Shown piece by piece: positions 1 through 7,449 of a stretch of 62,403 bases of DNA. Made by a program: the position numbers and the translations under genes. Where the stretch lies: NCBI RefSeq assembly GCF_000425905.1, contig NZ_AUEI01000009.1, forward strand, positions 1 through 62,403. The letters are read 5' to 3'. Numbering within the stretch: position 1 is the first letter of the stretch; each line of letters begins with the position of its first letter. Source of the stretch: Lactobacillus psittaci DSM 15354 (GTDB lineage Bacteria; Bacillota; Bacilli; Lactobacillales; Lactobacillaceae). The notes under the pieces were generated by a model that did not search any database, had not been told where the DNA came from, and worked only from the letters and a program-made list of their open reading frames with translations.

Positions 1-33
1 GGACCAGTACTAATCAGTCGAGAACTTGACCAA
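1..33 (+). rRNA. rrl: 23S rRNA, 3' end (partial)
   Basis: The window opens with GGACCAGTACTAATCAGTCG, the conserved 3' terminus of bacterial 23S rRNA. A 5S gene follows about 60 bases later, as expected in an rrn operon. Only the last few dozen bases are present and the exact mature end is approximate. Confidence 0.9.
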
Positions 34-91
34 AGCGCAAGGTTTTTAGTTGGTTGAAATTCAGTTTTGAGCGTAAAAGCTCAAAAAAGAG

Positions 92-208
92 TGCGGTGGC
101 GATAGCAAGAAGGATACACCTGTACCCATGCCGAACACAGAAGTTAAGCTTCTTCACGCCGAGAGTAGTTGGTGGGAAACTGCCTGCGAGGGTAGGTAGC
201 TGCCACGC
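92..208 (+). rRNA. rrf: 5S rRNA
   Basis: A 117-base 5S rRNA begins TGCGGTGGCGATAGC and ends GGTAGCTGCCACGC, so its two ends pair to form helix I. The conserved CCGAACACAGAAGTTAAGC core lies in the middle. It sits between the 23S 3' end and tRNA-Asn in the same operon. Confidence 0.96.
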
Positions 209-221
209 TCTTTTTTAATAT

Positions 222-294
222 TCCGGTTTAGCTCAGTTGGTAGAGCGCTTGACTGTTAATCAAGATGTCGTCAGTTCGAATCTGGCAACCGGAG
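222..294 (+). tRNA. tRNA-Asn (GTT)
   Basis: A 73-base cloverleaf has acceptor stem TCCGGTT/AACCGGA, discriminator G and anticodon loop CTGTTAA (anticodon GTT, Asn). It is 13 bases downstream of 5S and is followed by a terminator, so it is probably the last member of the rrn transcript. CCA is not encoded. Confidence 0.97.
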
Positions 295-301
295 CAAACG
301 A

Positions 302-331
302 AAGACAGACCCTACGGCCTGTCTTTTTTTG
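302..331 (+). terminator. Rho-independent terminator of the rrn-tRNA-Asn unit
   Basis: AGACAG pairs with CTGTCT around a short loop and is followed by a run of T residues. It closes the rRNA/tRNA transcript. Confidence 0.85.
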
Positions 332-344
332 TTTACTTTTTTTA

Positions 345-358
345 TGTTATCGGTAACA
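345..358 (+). promoter_or_regulatory. Candidate catabolite-responsive element (cre) of the PTS operon
   Basis: TGTTATCGGTAACA is an inverted repeat with the central CG of CcpA sites and differs from the TGNAANCGNWNNCA pattern at one position. It lies just upstream of the -35 of the mannose PTS operon. CcpA control is an inference from the motif and from the usual behaviour of sugar PTS operons. Confidence 0.55.
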
Positions 359-359
359 G

Positions 360-388
360 TTAACTTAAATGTGTAAATAGTGTAAAAT
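360..388 (+). promoter_or_regulatory. Promoter of the mannose PTS operon
   Basis: A -35-like TTAACT (360-365) and a -10-like TAAAAT (383-388) are separated by 17 bases. They sit immediately downstream of the candidate cre and about 35 bases upstream of the first gene. No sigma-54 -24/-12 element was seen. Confidence 0.5.
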
Positions 389-424
389 GTAAGGGTATTC
401 AATTTTTTGGAAGGAGGAAGCATG

Positions 425-1420
425 ATGGTTGGAATAGTTCTAGCTAGTCATGGCGCCTTTGCTGAGGGGATTTCTCAGTCTGCTGAAATGATTTTTGGAA
501 AGCAAACTAATTTCGGCTCAGCAATTCTTAAGCCCGATGAAGGACCTGATGATGTTCGTAAGAAAATGGAAGATGTAATTGCATCTTTTGATAATCAGGA
601 TGAAGTTTTGTTTTTAGTAGATTTATGGGGTGGTACGCCATTTAATCAAGCAAACAAGTTGTTAGAAGAACATGGTGGTAATTGGTCTATAGTAACAGGA
701 CTTAACTTGCCTATGGTAATTGAAGCTTTGACTCAACGCTTTAGTGTTGAATCTGCCAAGGAAATAGCTACTGCAATTATCAATCCTGCTAAAGAGGGAA
801 TTAAAACTAAGCCTGAATCATTAGCTCCTAAATCAACTGTAAAAGAAGAAGCTAAACCTGCAGAAGTTCAAGGTGATATTCCTGAAGGCACTGTTTTAGG
901 TGATGGCCATATTAAGTATGTTTTGGCAAGAATAGATTCACGGCTATTGCATGGACAGGTTGCTACTGGTTGGTCAAAAGCCATGAATCCTGACCGTATT
1001 ATTGTTGTTAGTGATAATGTAGCTAAAGACGATTTACGTAAGAATATGATTCGAGAAGCTGCGCCTACTGGTATCAAAGCACATATTGTGCCTATCAAGA
1101 AAATGGCTGAAGTTGACAAAGATCCTCGTTTTGGAGCAACTAAAGCATTACTTCTTTTTGAAAATCCTGAAGATGCACTTCAAGCAATTGAAGATGGTGT
1201 TCAAATTGATACTCTTAACGTTGGTTCAATGTCATATGCAGTTGGTAAAGTAAACGCCAATAGTGTTTTATCAATGAATCAAAAAGATGTTGATACTTTT
1301 AAGAAGTTAAAAGAAAAGGGAATTAAATTTGATGTTCGTAAAGTGCCAAGTGATAATCCAGAAAATATGGATGCAATTTTAAGTAAGGCACAGAAATTAC
1401 TTGACGAACAAAATAAGTAG
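425..1420 (+). CDS. manL: PTS mannose-family transporter subunit IIAB
   Basis: This is the cytoplasmic phosphotransfer subunit of a mannose-family PTS. It takes phosphate from HPr and passes it to incoming hexose through IIC/IID. The IIA domain covers about residues 1-125 with phosphorylatable His9 in the ASHG motif. A Pro/Lys/Glu-rich linker follows, then a IIB domain from about residue 155 with His176 in RLLHGQV. AAGGAGG at 411-417 is spaced best for ATG 425, and ATG 422 is an alternative. The frame can be read further upstream from a TTG, but that would translate the ribosome binding site. IIC, IID and DUF956 genes follow in the same operon. Substrate could be mannose, glucose, fructose or an amino sugar. 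Confidence 0.95.
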   Translation: MVGIVLASHGAFAEGISQSAEMIFGKQTNFGSAILKPDEGPDDVRKKMEDVIASFDNQDEVLFLVDLWGGTPFNQANKLLEEHGGNWSIVTGLNLPMVIEALTQRFSVESAKEIATAIINPAKEGIKTKPESLAPKSTVKEEAKPAEVQGDIPEGTVLGDGHIKYVLARIDSRLLHGQVATGWSKAMNPDRIIVVSDNVAKDDLRKNMIREAAPTGIKAHIVPIKKMAEVDKDPRFGATKALLLFENPEDALQAIEDGVQIDTLNVGSMSYAVGKVNANSVLSMNQKDVDTFKKLKEKGIKFDVRKVPSDNPENMDAILSKAQKLLDEQNK

Positions 1421-1434
1421 GAGGAAATAGATTT

Positions 1435-2238
1435 ATGAATGCTATTCAAATGATTCTGGTTGTATTCATTGCTTTCCTAGCTGGTATGGAAGGTATTTTG
1501 GATGAGTGGCAATTCCATCAACCAATCGTTTCATGTACGTTGATTGGTTTAGTAACAGGTCATCTTACCTTAGGGATCATGTTAGGTGGTTCTTTACAAT
1601 TTATTGCAATGGGTTGGGCTAACATTGGTGCCGCAGTTGCACCAGATGCTGCATTAGCTGGTGTTGCTTCAGCAATTATCATGGTTCAAGGCAACTTGGG
1701 TGAAAAGCAAATTGGTACCGCTATTGGTATTGCTGTTCCTTTAGCTGTTGCCGGACTAGGGTTAACTATGATTGTTCGTACCCTTGCCGTTGCAATTTCA
1801 CATATTATGGATAAAGAAGCTGAAAAGGCAAACTTTAGAGCTATTGGTATGTGGCAATTGATTGCTACTGGATTACAAGGTTTAAGAATTGCAATTCCAG
1901 CAGCTTTATTGCTTGCAATTCCATCTTCTCTTGTTAAAGCTTGGCTTTCAGCTATGCCAGCATGGTTATCAGACGGTATGACCATTGGTGGTGGTATGGT
2001 TGTGGCTGTTGGTTATGCAATGGTTATTAACATGATGGCAAGTAAAGAAGTTTGGCCATTTTTCGCTATCGGTTTTGCCTTAGCAGCAATTAAAGACTTA
2101 ACCTTAATTGCTCTCGGTGCAATTGGTGCAGCTCTTGCTTTAATGTACTTAGCTCTTGAAAGTAATGGCTCAAGCAAAAACAATTCAGGTTCTAATGGCA
2201 CAGGTGATCCATTAGGAGATATTCTTGATAATTATTAA
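1435..2238 (+). CDS. manM: PTS mannose-family transporter subunit IIC
   Basis: This 267-residue polytopic protein is the IIC membrane subunit, which forms the sugar channel together with IID. The sequence is mostly hydrophobic, with Gly/Ala-rich helices and a conserved region around GGSLQFIAMGWANIGAA typical of PTS-II_C (EII-Sor). The C-terminus is a short hydrophilic Ser/Asn/Gly tail. It starts 14 bases after the IIAB stop, with AGGAGG in between, so it is translationally close to manL. Confidence 0.95.
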   Translation: MNAIQMILVVFIAFLAGMEGILDEWQFHQPIVSCTLIGLVTGHLTLGIMLGGSLQFIAMGWANIGAAVAPDAALAGVASAIIMVQGNLGEKQIGTAIGIAVPLAVAGLGLTMIVRTLAVAISHIMDKEAEKANFRAIGMWQLIATGLQGLRIAIPAALLLAIPSSLVKAWLSAMPAWLSDGMTIGGGMVVAVGYAMVINMMASKEVWPFFAIGFALAAIKDLTLIALGAIGAALALMYLALESNGSSKNNSGSNGTGDPLGDILDNY

Positions 2239-2259
2239 GGTCTAAGGAGGAATATTAAA

Positions 2260-3174
2260 ATGGCAGAAAACAAAATCCATTTAACTAAATCGGACCGCTT
2301 GAAAGTTATGTGGCGTTCCATGTTGCTTCAAGGATCTTGGAATTATGAAAGAATGCAAAATGGTGGTTGGTGTTACTCATTAATTCCAGCTCTTCGTAAG
2401 CTTTATCCAAATAAAGAAGATCAAAAAGCAGCACTACAAAGACACTTGGTATTCTTTAATACCCACCCATATTTAGCTTCACCTATTCTCGGTGTTACAT
2501 TGGCACTTGAAGAAGAAAAAGCAAATGGTAAGGAAATTGAAGACCAAGCTATTCAAGGTGTTAAGGTTGGTATGATGGGACCTCTAGCTGGTGTTGGTGA
2601 CCCAGTATTTTGGTACACAGTTCGCCCAATTATTGGTTCTCTTGGTGCCAGCTTGGCTGCTCAAGGCAACATTTTAGGGCCAATCTTATTCTTCATTGTT
2701 TGGAACTTAATTAGAATTGCTTTCTTGTGGTATTCACAAGAATTTGGTTATCGCGTTGGTTCAGAAATTACCAAAGACTTATCTGGTGGTTTGATGGGGA
2801 AAGTTACCCGTGGAGCCTCAATGATGGGTATGTTTGTGTTAGGTGCCTTGATTGAGCGTTGGGTAACGATTAATTTCAAGCCTATAGTTTCTACTTCTCC
2901 ACTTCAAAAGGGTGCTTACATTGATTGGAATGCTTTACCAAAGGGTGTAAAGGCAATCCAACAAGCATTGATCCAGCAAAGTCAAGGGTTATCACTAACT
3001 AGTAGCAAGGTAACTACTTTACAAGATAACCTTAATAGCTTAATTCCAGGTCTTGCAGCACTTCTACTTACATTCTTATGTATGTACTTATTAAAGAAGA
3101 AGGTTTCTCCAATTATTATTATCATCGGTATCTTTATTGTAGGTATTGCTGGTCACGTAATTGGTTTGCTATAA
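2260..3174 (+). CDS. manN: PTS mannose-family transporter subunit IID
   Basis: The 304-residue product is the IID subunit, which binds IIC in the membrane. The N-terminal soluble half carries the family's NYERMQNGGWCYSLIPAL region and the GPLAGVGDP motif. The C-terminal half has membrane helices, ending in a strongly hydrophobic segment. RBS AAGGAGG precedes ATG 2260. In some lactic acid bacteria the IIC/IID pair of this family is the receptor for class IIa bacteriocins. That is family knowledge and is not shown for this protein. Confidence 0.95.
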   Translation: MAENKIHLTKSDRLKVMWRSMLLQGSWNYERMQNGGWCYSLIPALRKLYPNKEDQKAALQRHLVFFNTHPYLASPILGVTLALEEEKANGKEIEDQAIQGVKVGMMGPLAGVGDPVFWYTVRPIIGSLGASLAAQGNILGPILFFIVWNLIRIAFLWYSQEFGYRVGSEITKDLSGGLMGKVTRGASMMGMFVLGALIERWVTINFKPIVSTSPLQKGAYIDWNALPKGVKAIQQALIQQSQGLSLTSSKVTTLQDNLNSLIPGLAALLLTFLCMYLLKKKVSPIIIIIGIFIVGIAGHVIGLL

Positions 3175-3175
3175 G

Positions 3176-3541
3176 ATGGTACAAGCAATTAATAATCAAG
3201 TCGATTTAACGATGTCTGCTACTTGGCAGAGAGGTGTTCCTTGTTATGGTAAAGTAATGATTGGTAATAAAGGATTTGAATTCTATAATGAAAAAAACAT
3301 TCAAGATTATATTCAAATTCCTTGGGAAGAAGTAACCTACGTTGTGGCTGCTGTTCATTTCAAAGGAAAATATATCCCTAGATTTGAAATTAGAACTAGA
3401 AAGAATGGTAATTTCATTTTTTCAGTTAAGGAACCACATCGCTGTTTAAAAGCAATGACAAAATATCTTCCTGCAGATCATTTAAGAAGAGCTTTGAGCT
3501 ATTGGCAGAAAGTTAAACTTCGACTATTAGGTCATAAATAA
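3176..3541 (+). CDS. manO: DUF956 (ManO-like) protein of the PTS operon
   Basis: The 121-residue protein begins one base after the IID stop codon. It matches the DUF956 family commonly found as the fourth gene of mannose-PTS operons (ManO). It has no signal peptide or membrane segment and is predicted cytosolic. The tight spacing suggests translational coupling to manN. The molecular function is not established. The frame can be read back to TTG 3161, but that would overlap the manN end and lacks a ribosome binding site. Confidence 0.85.
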   Translation: MVQAINNQVDLTMSATWQRGVPCYGKVMIGNKGFEFYNEKNIQDYIQIPWEEVTYVVAAVHFKGKYIPRFEIRTRKNGNFIFSVKEPHRCLKAMTKYLPADHLRRALSYWQKVKLRLLGHK

Positions 3542-3545
3542 AAGA

Positions 3546-3577
3546 AAGTCCATACCTTAGGGTGTGGACTTTTTTTG
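3546..3577 (+). terminator. Terminator of the mannose PTS operon
   Basis: AGTCCATACC pairs with GGTGTGGACT across a TTAG loop and is followed by seven T residues. Confidence 0.9.
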
Positions 3578-3661
3578 CACAAAAATTAAAAATAAATGTT
3601 GATAATTAATATTTTTGTATTATCATTAATATAAAATTAATAATTTGGGAGAAGAATAAAA

Positions 3662-3871
3662 ATGAAAAAATTATTTTTAGTATTTACTGTATTTTTGTCA
3701 TTTGTAGGTTTGGCTACTACTGCAAAACCTGTTCATGCATCTGAATTGAAGGTAAAAGTTAGTCTCTTTGATGACCATCGTTACAATCGGATTATTCCTG
3801 CAGGCGAAGGAACGAATGGTAGTGTAGGGTATTTTGACTCTGATAGCAAGTCTTATTGGTGGCGTAATTAA
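3662..3871 (+). CDS. Small secreted peptide precursor, 69 aa, unknown function
   Basis: The precursor starts MKKLF and has a hydrophobic core ending in ATTAKPVHA, a good type I signal-peptidase site after about residue 26. That leaves a roughly 43-residue mature peptide. It is charged and aromatic, contains GEGTNGSVGYFDSDSKS and ends WWRN. No cysteine is present, so it is not a lantibiotic or disulfide-bonded bacteriocin. A GGGAGAAG ribosome binding site precedes ATG 3662. Thirty-five bases downstream is a CPBP-type membrane protease gene on the same strand, and one terminator ends the pair. I do not recognise a family. A bacteriocin or a processed signal peptide are possibilities, not conclusions. 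Confidence 0.75.
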   Translation: MKKLFLVFTVFLSFVGLATTAKPVHASELKVKVSLFDDHRYNRIIPAGEGTNGSVGYFDSDSKSYWWRN

Positions 3872-3906
3872 TCAGTATTCCTTATTTAAAAAGTGGGTGA
3901 ATGAAG

Positions 3907-5073
3907 ATGAAAGTGAGAGTAGAGAAGGTATTTCAAGTTGAACTCCTGGTGAGTGCACTTCTAAGTTTAGTTAACTTAGGAATAGAATTTACCTGGTTTA
4001 GAGTTGGGATTTCAATTATTGCCTTTTTGAGTATTTTGATTAATTTTAAAAAGTTCATTTTTTATCATATTTGGAATGTTGTAGTGATTAATGTGCTTTT
4101 TAGCTTTACTTTTGAAAGCTTTCTTAAACTTATTGCACATTTTTTACCTGACTATCATTGGGAACTTTTTATATTAGATCTTTTACTACTACCCATAATT
4201 TTATTACCACTGATTTTTGTATCTTTCACTAAGATGAAAAATATGTGGTGGCGCTTTATCACCCTCGTTTGGTTAAATCCGTGGATACGCTCTGGATATA
4301 TGGTTAATAATAATGAAGTTTCCATGTTGATTTACTATTTGTTTTTTGCAGGATTGTACACTGGAATAGTTTGGTACTTATTCAAAGAGTGGAGATATTA
4401 TTTTGGCTTTCACTTCAAAGTGAAGAATTTAAATTTAACTTATTGGTTGGGAGCTTTTCTTCTGTTAGCAACTACTATAACGATTGTAATCTTTGAAGTC
4501 AGCATTCATCAGGCAAATTATTGGAATGAAATTTTTAATTTGAATCTAGATTATATTGATTTATCAATGCCAATGGCTAGTTATTCAAGTTATATAAAAG
4601 ATACTTTTTCGGCTTTTGGCGGTGTTTTAATAGAAGAAGTAGTTCGATATTTGAGTTTGTTTACTTTCCTAATCTTTTTCAAAAACAACAAGCATAAATT
4701 ACTATTTTCAATTATTGCAAGTATGATAATCTTTTCGCTTGCCCATTATAGCTGGATTTTTGATTCAGAAGTGAGATATCGCATTATTGTGATTGTCCTT
4801 AATACCATAGATTTCGGTTGTTATATGGCTTTAATTTATTTATATACTGGTAAGTTATGGCTAGTGTGGTTAATTCATATGGCTTTTGATTGGCTAGTGA
4901 GTTCAGGTACACCATTAGCTCAAGGGATGCTTTTAAGTGATAATAGTAATGGTTATATCTATCTGATGATCAAATGGCTAGTAGCATTAATTATTTTGAT
5001 TATCTTCTTAAAAGTTCCTGCCTTTTCAAGTAGGTTAAACGATACAGCCAATCGAATGGTCAAGAGAAGATAA
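3907..5073 (+). CDS. CPBP-family intramembrane protease-like protein
   Basis: This is a polytopic membrane protein of about 388 residues with roughly 9-10 hydrophobic segments. The C-terminal half carries the CPBP (Abi/CAAX prenyl protease) motifs: EEVVR near residues 243-247, FSLAHY with His about 280, and WLIHMAFDW with His about 324. These are the residues expected for an intramembrane metalloprotease. Family members process peptides or confer bacteriocin self-immunity. The long N-terminal membrane extension makes it larger than typical 220-280-residue CPBP proteins. GGTGA lies 7-11 bases before ATG 3907, and ATG 3901 is the alternative start. It follows the small secreted peptide gene, which may be its substrate or partner. 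Confidence 0.85.
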   Translation: MKVRVEKVFQVELLVSALLSLVNLGIEFTWFRVGISIIAFLSILINFKKFIFYHIWNVVVINVLFSFTFESFLKLIAHFLPDYHWELFILDLLLLPIILLPLIFVSFTKMKNMWWRFITLVWLNPWIRSGYMVNNNEVSMLIYYLFFAGLYTGIVWYLFKEWRYYFGFHFKVKNLNLTYWLGAFLLLATTITIVIFEVSIHQANYWNEIFNLNLDYIDLSMPMASYSSYIKDTFSAFGGVLIEEVVRYLSLFTFLIFFKNNKHKLLFSIIASMIIFSLAHYSWIFDSEVRYRIIVIVLNTIDFGCYMALIYLYTGKLWLVWLIHMAFDWLVSSGTPLAQGMLLSDNSNGYIYLMIKWLVALIILIIFLKVPAFSSRLNDTANRMVKRR

Positions 5074-5074
5074 A

Positions 5075-5110
5075 AATAAAGACGCAAGTTTTAGAACATG
5101 CGTCTTTATT
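5075..5110. terminator. Bidirectional terminator between the CPBP gene and the permease
   Basis: AATAAAGACGCA pairs perfectly with TGCGTCTTTATT. A-rich and T-rich flanks allow use from both strands by the convergent genes. Confidence 0.85.
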
Positions 5111-5115
5111 CTGTA

Positions 5116-6495
5116 TTAATTATTATTCTTTTCTCGAACAAACTTTGTAATGCTGTATAAGATTACGAAAGTTACTAATGCAGCTATCATTGGAATCCTA
5201 AATTTATCTAAATATAGTAGTAAAGCAATCATTGCAATGAAGAATGCTAAAACTAAGTAATCTAGATATGGGAATAATGGCATTTGGAATGATTTCAAAT
5301 CTTCATTGGCTGTTTCTTTACGGTAACGAATATGGGTTAAAATCATGATTGCCCAAATAATCAAGAACATACTAGTTGAAGTAGAAGAAATAAAAGTGAA
5401 TGCCGAATCTCCAATAATCAAAGTAATTAATGGAGCACATGCAATAATCAATGATGAGAAAATCAAAGCGTTGCGTGGCACTTGAGTTTTGGATAGCTTA
5501 CCAAATGTCTTTGACCATTTAGACTTTCCATCAAAGTTGACTGAGAATAACAATCTACCAGCACTGTATAAGAAACTGTTAGTAGATGAGATTGCAGCAC
5601 TAATAACAACAAAGTTAATAATTGAACCAGCATTCTTAATCCCAGTTGCGCTTAATGCTTGAACAAATGGACTGCTAGTAGTAGAAATCTTAGGCCAAGG
5701 GATAGCAACTAAAATGGCAACGATAGCAATCACATAAAATAGAATAATTCTAATTGGTAATTGGTCAATTGCACGAGCAATGGTGTTCTTGGGATCTTGA
5801 GCTTCAGCAGCAGTTAAACCGATTAACTCAACTCCAATAAAACTAAAAATTACCATTTGAAAGCCAAGCAAGAAGCCATGACTTCCTTTAGCAAAGAAAC
5901 CACCACCGGCATTTAAATTGGTTAATGAAATATCTCCGTATTTCGTTGACTCACCAACTAATAAGAAGTAGCCGATCATTACTACGAATGCTAAAATAGT
6001 GAGAATTTTGATAATTGCAAAACTAAACTCTAAATTACCAAAAACTTTAGCAGAAATTAGATTAATGATTAACAATACAACCATTGTTACTAACCCTGGC
6101 AGCCAAGTAGGTAAATGCGGGAACCAATATTCAAAATAAATCCCCAGAGCTGTCAACTCAGCCATAGCTAAAGTTAGCCAACTTATCCAATAAAGATAAC
6201 CACTAATGAAGCCAACATTTTTTCCAAGGTATTTTTCAATAAATTCAATGTACGTATGCTTTTTTAAATCAGATAAAATTAATTCTCCGAGTGCACGCAT
6301 AAGTAGGAAAAGAAAGAAACCTACTATAATAAAAATCAAGATTACAGAAGGGCCCGCTCGGTGAATGCTATCTCCAACACCCAAGAATAGACCAGTTCCA
6401 ATTGTCCCTCCTAGAGCAATCAATTGGATATGTGAGTTGCTGAGTGTTCGACGATAACCAGTTTGCGTTGTATTCGTCTTTTCTTCTTTTTTCAT
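5116..6495 (-). CDS. Amino acid permease (APC superfamily, AAT-type)
   Basis: The 459-residue protein has about 12 membrane helices. Near the N-terminus is the signature ALGGTIGTGLFLGVG, with the RTLSNSHIQLIA lead-in typical of the AAT/GABA-permease branch (relatives of CycA, AroP and GabP). It is a secondary transporter for amino acids, and the substrate cannot be read from the sequence. ATG 6495 is chosen because AAAGGGAG lies just upstream. The frame extends seven codons further without a usable ribosome binding site. It is monocistronic and ends at the shared terminator at 5075-5110. Confidence 0.92.
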   Translation of the reverse strand: MKKEEKTNTTQTGYRRTLSNSHIQLIALGGTIGTGLFLGVGDSIHRAGPSVILIFIIVGFFLFLLMRALGELILSDLKKHTYIEFIEKYLGKNVGFISGYLYWISWLTLAMAELTALGIYFEYWFPHLPTWLPGLVTMVVLLIINLISAKVFGNLEFSFAIIKILTILAFVVMIGYFLLVGESTKYGDISLTNLNAGGGFFAKGSHGFLLGFQMVIFSFIGVELIGLTAAEAQDPKNTIARAIDQLPIRIILFYVIAIVAILVAIPWPKISTTSSPFVQALSATGIKNAGSIINFVVISAAISSTNSFLYSAGRLLFSVNFDGKSKWSKTFGKLSKTQVPRNALIFSSLIIACAPLITLIIGDSAFTFISSTSTSMFLIIWAIMILTHIRYRKETANEDLKSFQMPLFPYLDYLVLAFFIAMIALLLYLDKFRIPMIAALVTFVILYSITKFVREKNNN

Positions 6496-6593
6496 CAAGT
6501 CTCCCTTTCTTAACAAAATATGGTAATTAAACCATATCTACCATTATACCTGAAACTATCAATGAATTTAATTAAAAAGAATATGAATATAAC

Positions 6594-6617
6594 AAAAAAA
6601 CCTAGAAAAATCTAGGT
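6594..6617 (-). terminator. Terminator of the tRNA-Thr/tRNA-Arg unit
   Basis: Read on the minus strand, ACCTAGA and TCTAGGT pair around a TTTT loop and are followed by a T run. It lies 10 bases beyond the tRNA-Arg 3' end. Confidence 0.85.
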
Positions 6618-6626
6618 CTTGGGATG

Positions 6627-6700
6627 TGCACCCTGTAGGACTCGAACCTACAACCTTCTGATTCGTAGTCAGACACTCTATCCAGTTGCGCTAAGGGTGC
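6627..6700 (-). tRNA. tRNA-Arg (ACG)
   Basis: A 74-base cloverleaf on the minus strand has acceptor stem GCACCCT/AGGGTGC, discriminator A and an anticodon loop containing ACG (Arg, CGN codons after A34 deamination). It is the second gene of a two-tRNA unit after tRNA-Thr. Confidence 0.96.
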
Positions 6701-6760
6701 ATTTCATATACAGTTATATTATAAAGAATGTAATATTAATAAGTAATGAAGCATTACTTA

Positions 6761-6833
6761 TGCTGATTGCCAGAATCGAACTGGCGACCTTCTCTTTACG
6801 AGGGAGATGCTCTACCGACTGAGCTAAATCAGC
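6761..6833 (-). tRNA. tRNA-Thr (CGT)
   Basis: A 73-base cloverleaf on the minus strand has acceptor stem GCTGATT/AATCAGC, discriminator A and anticodon loop CTCGTAA (CGT, Thr ACG codon). The D and T arms are standard. The base pair closing the anticodon loop (31-39) reads C and A, a mismatch. This isoacceptor is usually dispensable when a TGT-anticodon tRNA-Thr exists elsewhere. Confidence 0.94.
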
Positions 6834-6844
6834 TTAACAAAAGA

Positions 6845-6873
6845 AGTATAGCAAAAAAACAATCTACTGGCAA
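6845..6873 (-). promoter_or_regulatory. Promoter of the tRNA-Thr/tRNA-Arg unit
   Basis: On the minus strand, TTGCCA (6873-6868) and TATACT (6850-6845) are separated by 17 bases. The -10 lies 12 bases upstream of the tRNA-Thr 5' end. Confidence 0.75.
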
Positions 6874-6903
6874 TTATATTGAAATAGAAAATGAGGAATA
6901 AAG

Positions 6904-7227
6904 ATGGGGTATTTTTATTTAGCGGTTGCAATTATTGGAGAATTAATTGGGACCACTCTTTTAAAATTATCACAAGGTTTTAGTAAACTAGGTATAGGAG
7001 TTGCTGCATTAATAGCATATGCTATTTGTTTCTATTTCTTTAGCAAGTGTTTAGAAATGGTGGATTTAGGCGTGGCTTATGCAATTTGGTCTGGCGTAGG
7101 AATAATAGTAACGACCTTAATTGGATTGCTAATTTGGAAAGAAGAAGTAAAGCCGTTAACAGTGCTGGCTCTTGTTCTTATAATAGTAGGAATTATTATT
7201 TTAAACCTTACTACTAAAGTTAACTAA
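6904..7227 (+). CDS. Small multidrug resistance (SMR) family transporter
   Basis: The 107-residue protein has four membrane helices. The conserved helix-1 Glu lies in AIIGELIGTTLLKLS (Glu13), the residue that binds proton and cationic substrate in EmrE/QacC. Helix 3 contains the family's AYAIWSGVGI motif. The dimeric pump exchanges protons for quaternary ammonium or other cationic compounds. It stands alone, so a homodimer is likely. ATG 6904 follows a GAGGA ribosome binding site. Confidence 0.93.
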   Translation: MGYFYLAVAIIGELIGTTLLKLSQGFSKLGIGVAALIAYAICFYFFSKCLEMVDLGVAYAIWSGVGIIVTTLIGLLIWKEEVKPLTVLALVLIIVGIIILNLTTKVN

Positions 7228-7277
7228 TGTAATTGATTCTAAATTTTGTAATAGTGAAAAATTCAGCTTTTCCTTAG

Positions 7278-7302
7278 AGCTAGTAATATTACTAGCTTTT
7301 TT
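7278..7302 (+). terminator. Terminator of the SMR gene
   Basis: A self-complementary AGCTAGTAAT/ATTACTAGCT stem is followed by six T residues, about 50 bases after the SMR stop. Confidence 0.8.
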
Positions 7303-7373
7303 AGATATTACAAATATTTCAGAATGTAATATAAATGGATTTATTTTTAATATTATATCTACTGGTCCGTAAC

Positions 7374-7403
7374 TTGACTGAAAAAATCTCCTGCTAATAT
7401 ATA
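7374..7403 (+). promoter_or_regulatory. Promoter of the Apf-type gene
   Basis: TTGACT (7374-7379) is followed by TATATA (7398-7403, 18-base spacing), overlapping an extended TGC-TAATAT (7392-7400). The short 5' UTR holds a small hairpin, TTGTC/GACAA, just before the ribosome binding site; it may stabilise the mRNA. Confidence 0.65.
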
Positions 7404-7449
7404 ACTTGTCAATTGAAAGACAATGATTTATTTAAAGGAGAGATTATTC

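Noticed and set aside
407-424. TTG start for the PTS IIAB gene
   Set aside because: It would place the AAGGAGG ribosome binding site inside the coding region; the ATG codons at 422 and 425 are normal starts.
6619-6822. Open frame of 67 codons over the two minus-strand tRNAs
   Set aside because: It is the antisense translation of tRNA-Arg and tRNA-Thr, a well-known type of spurious protein, and has no ribosome binding site.
7423-7449. Upstream ATG for the Apf-type protein
   Set aside because: It includes the AAAGGAGAG ribosome binding site and would disrupt the signal peptide; TTG 7450 fits better.
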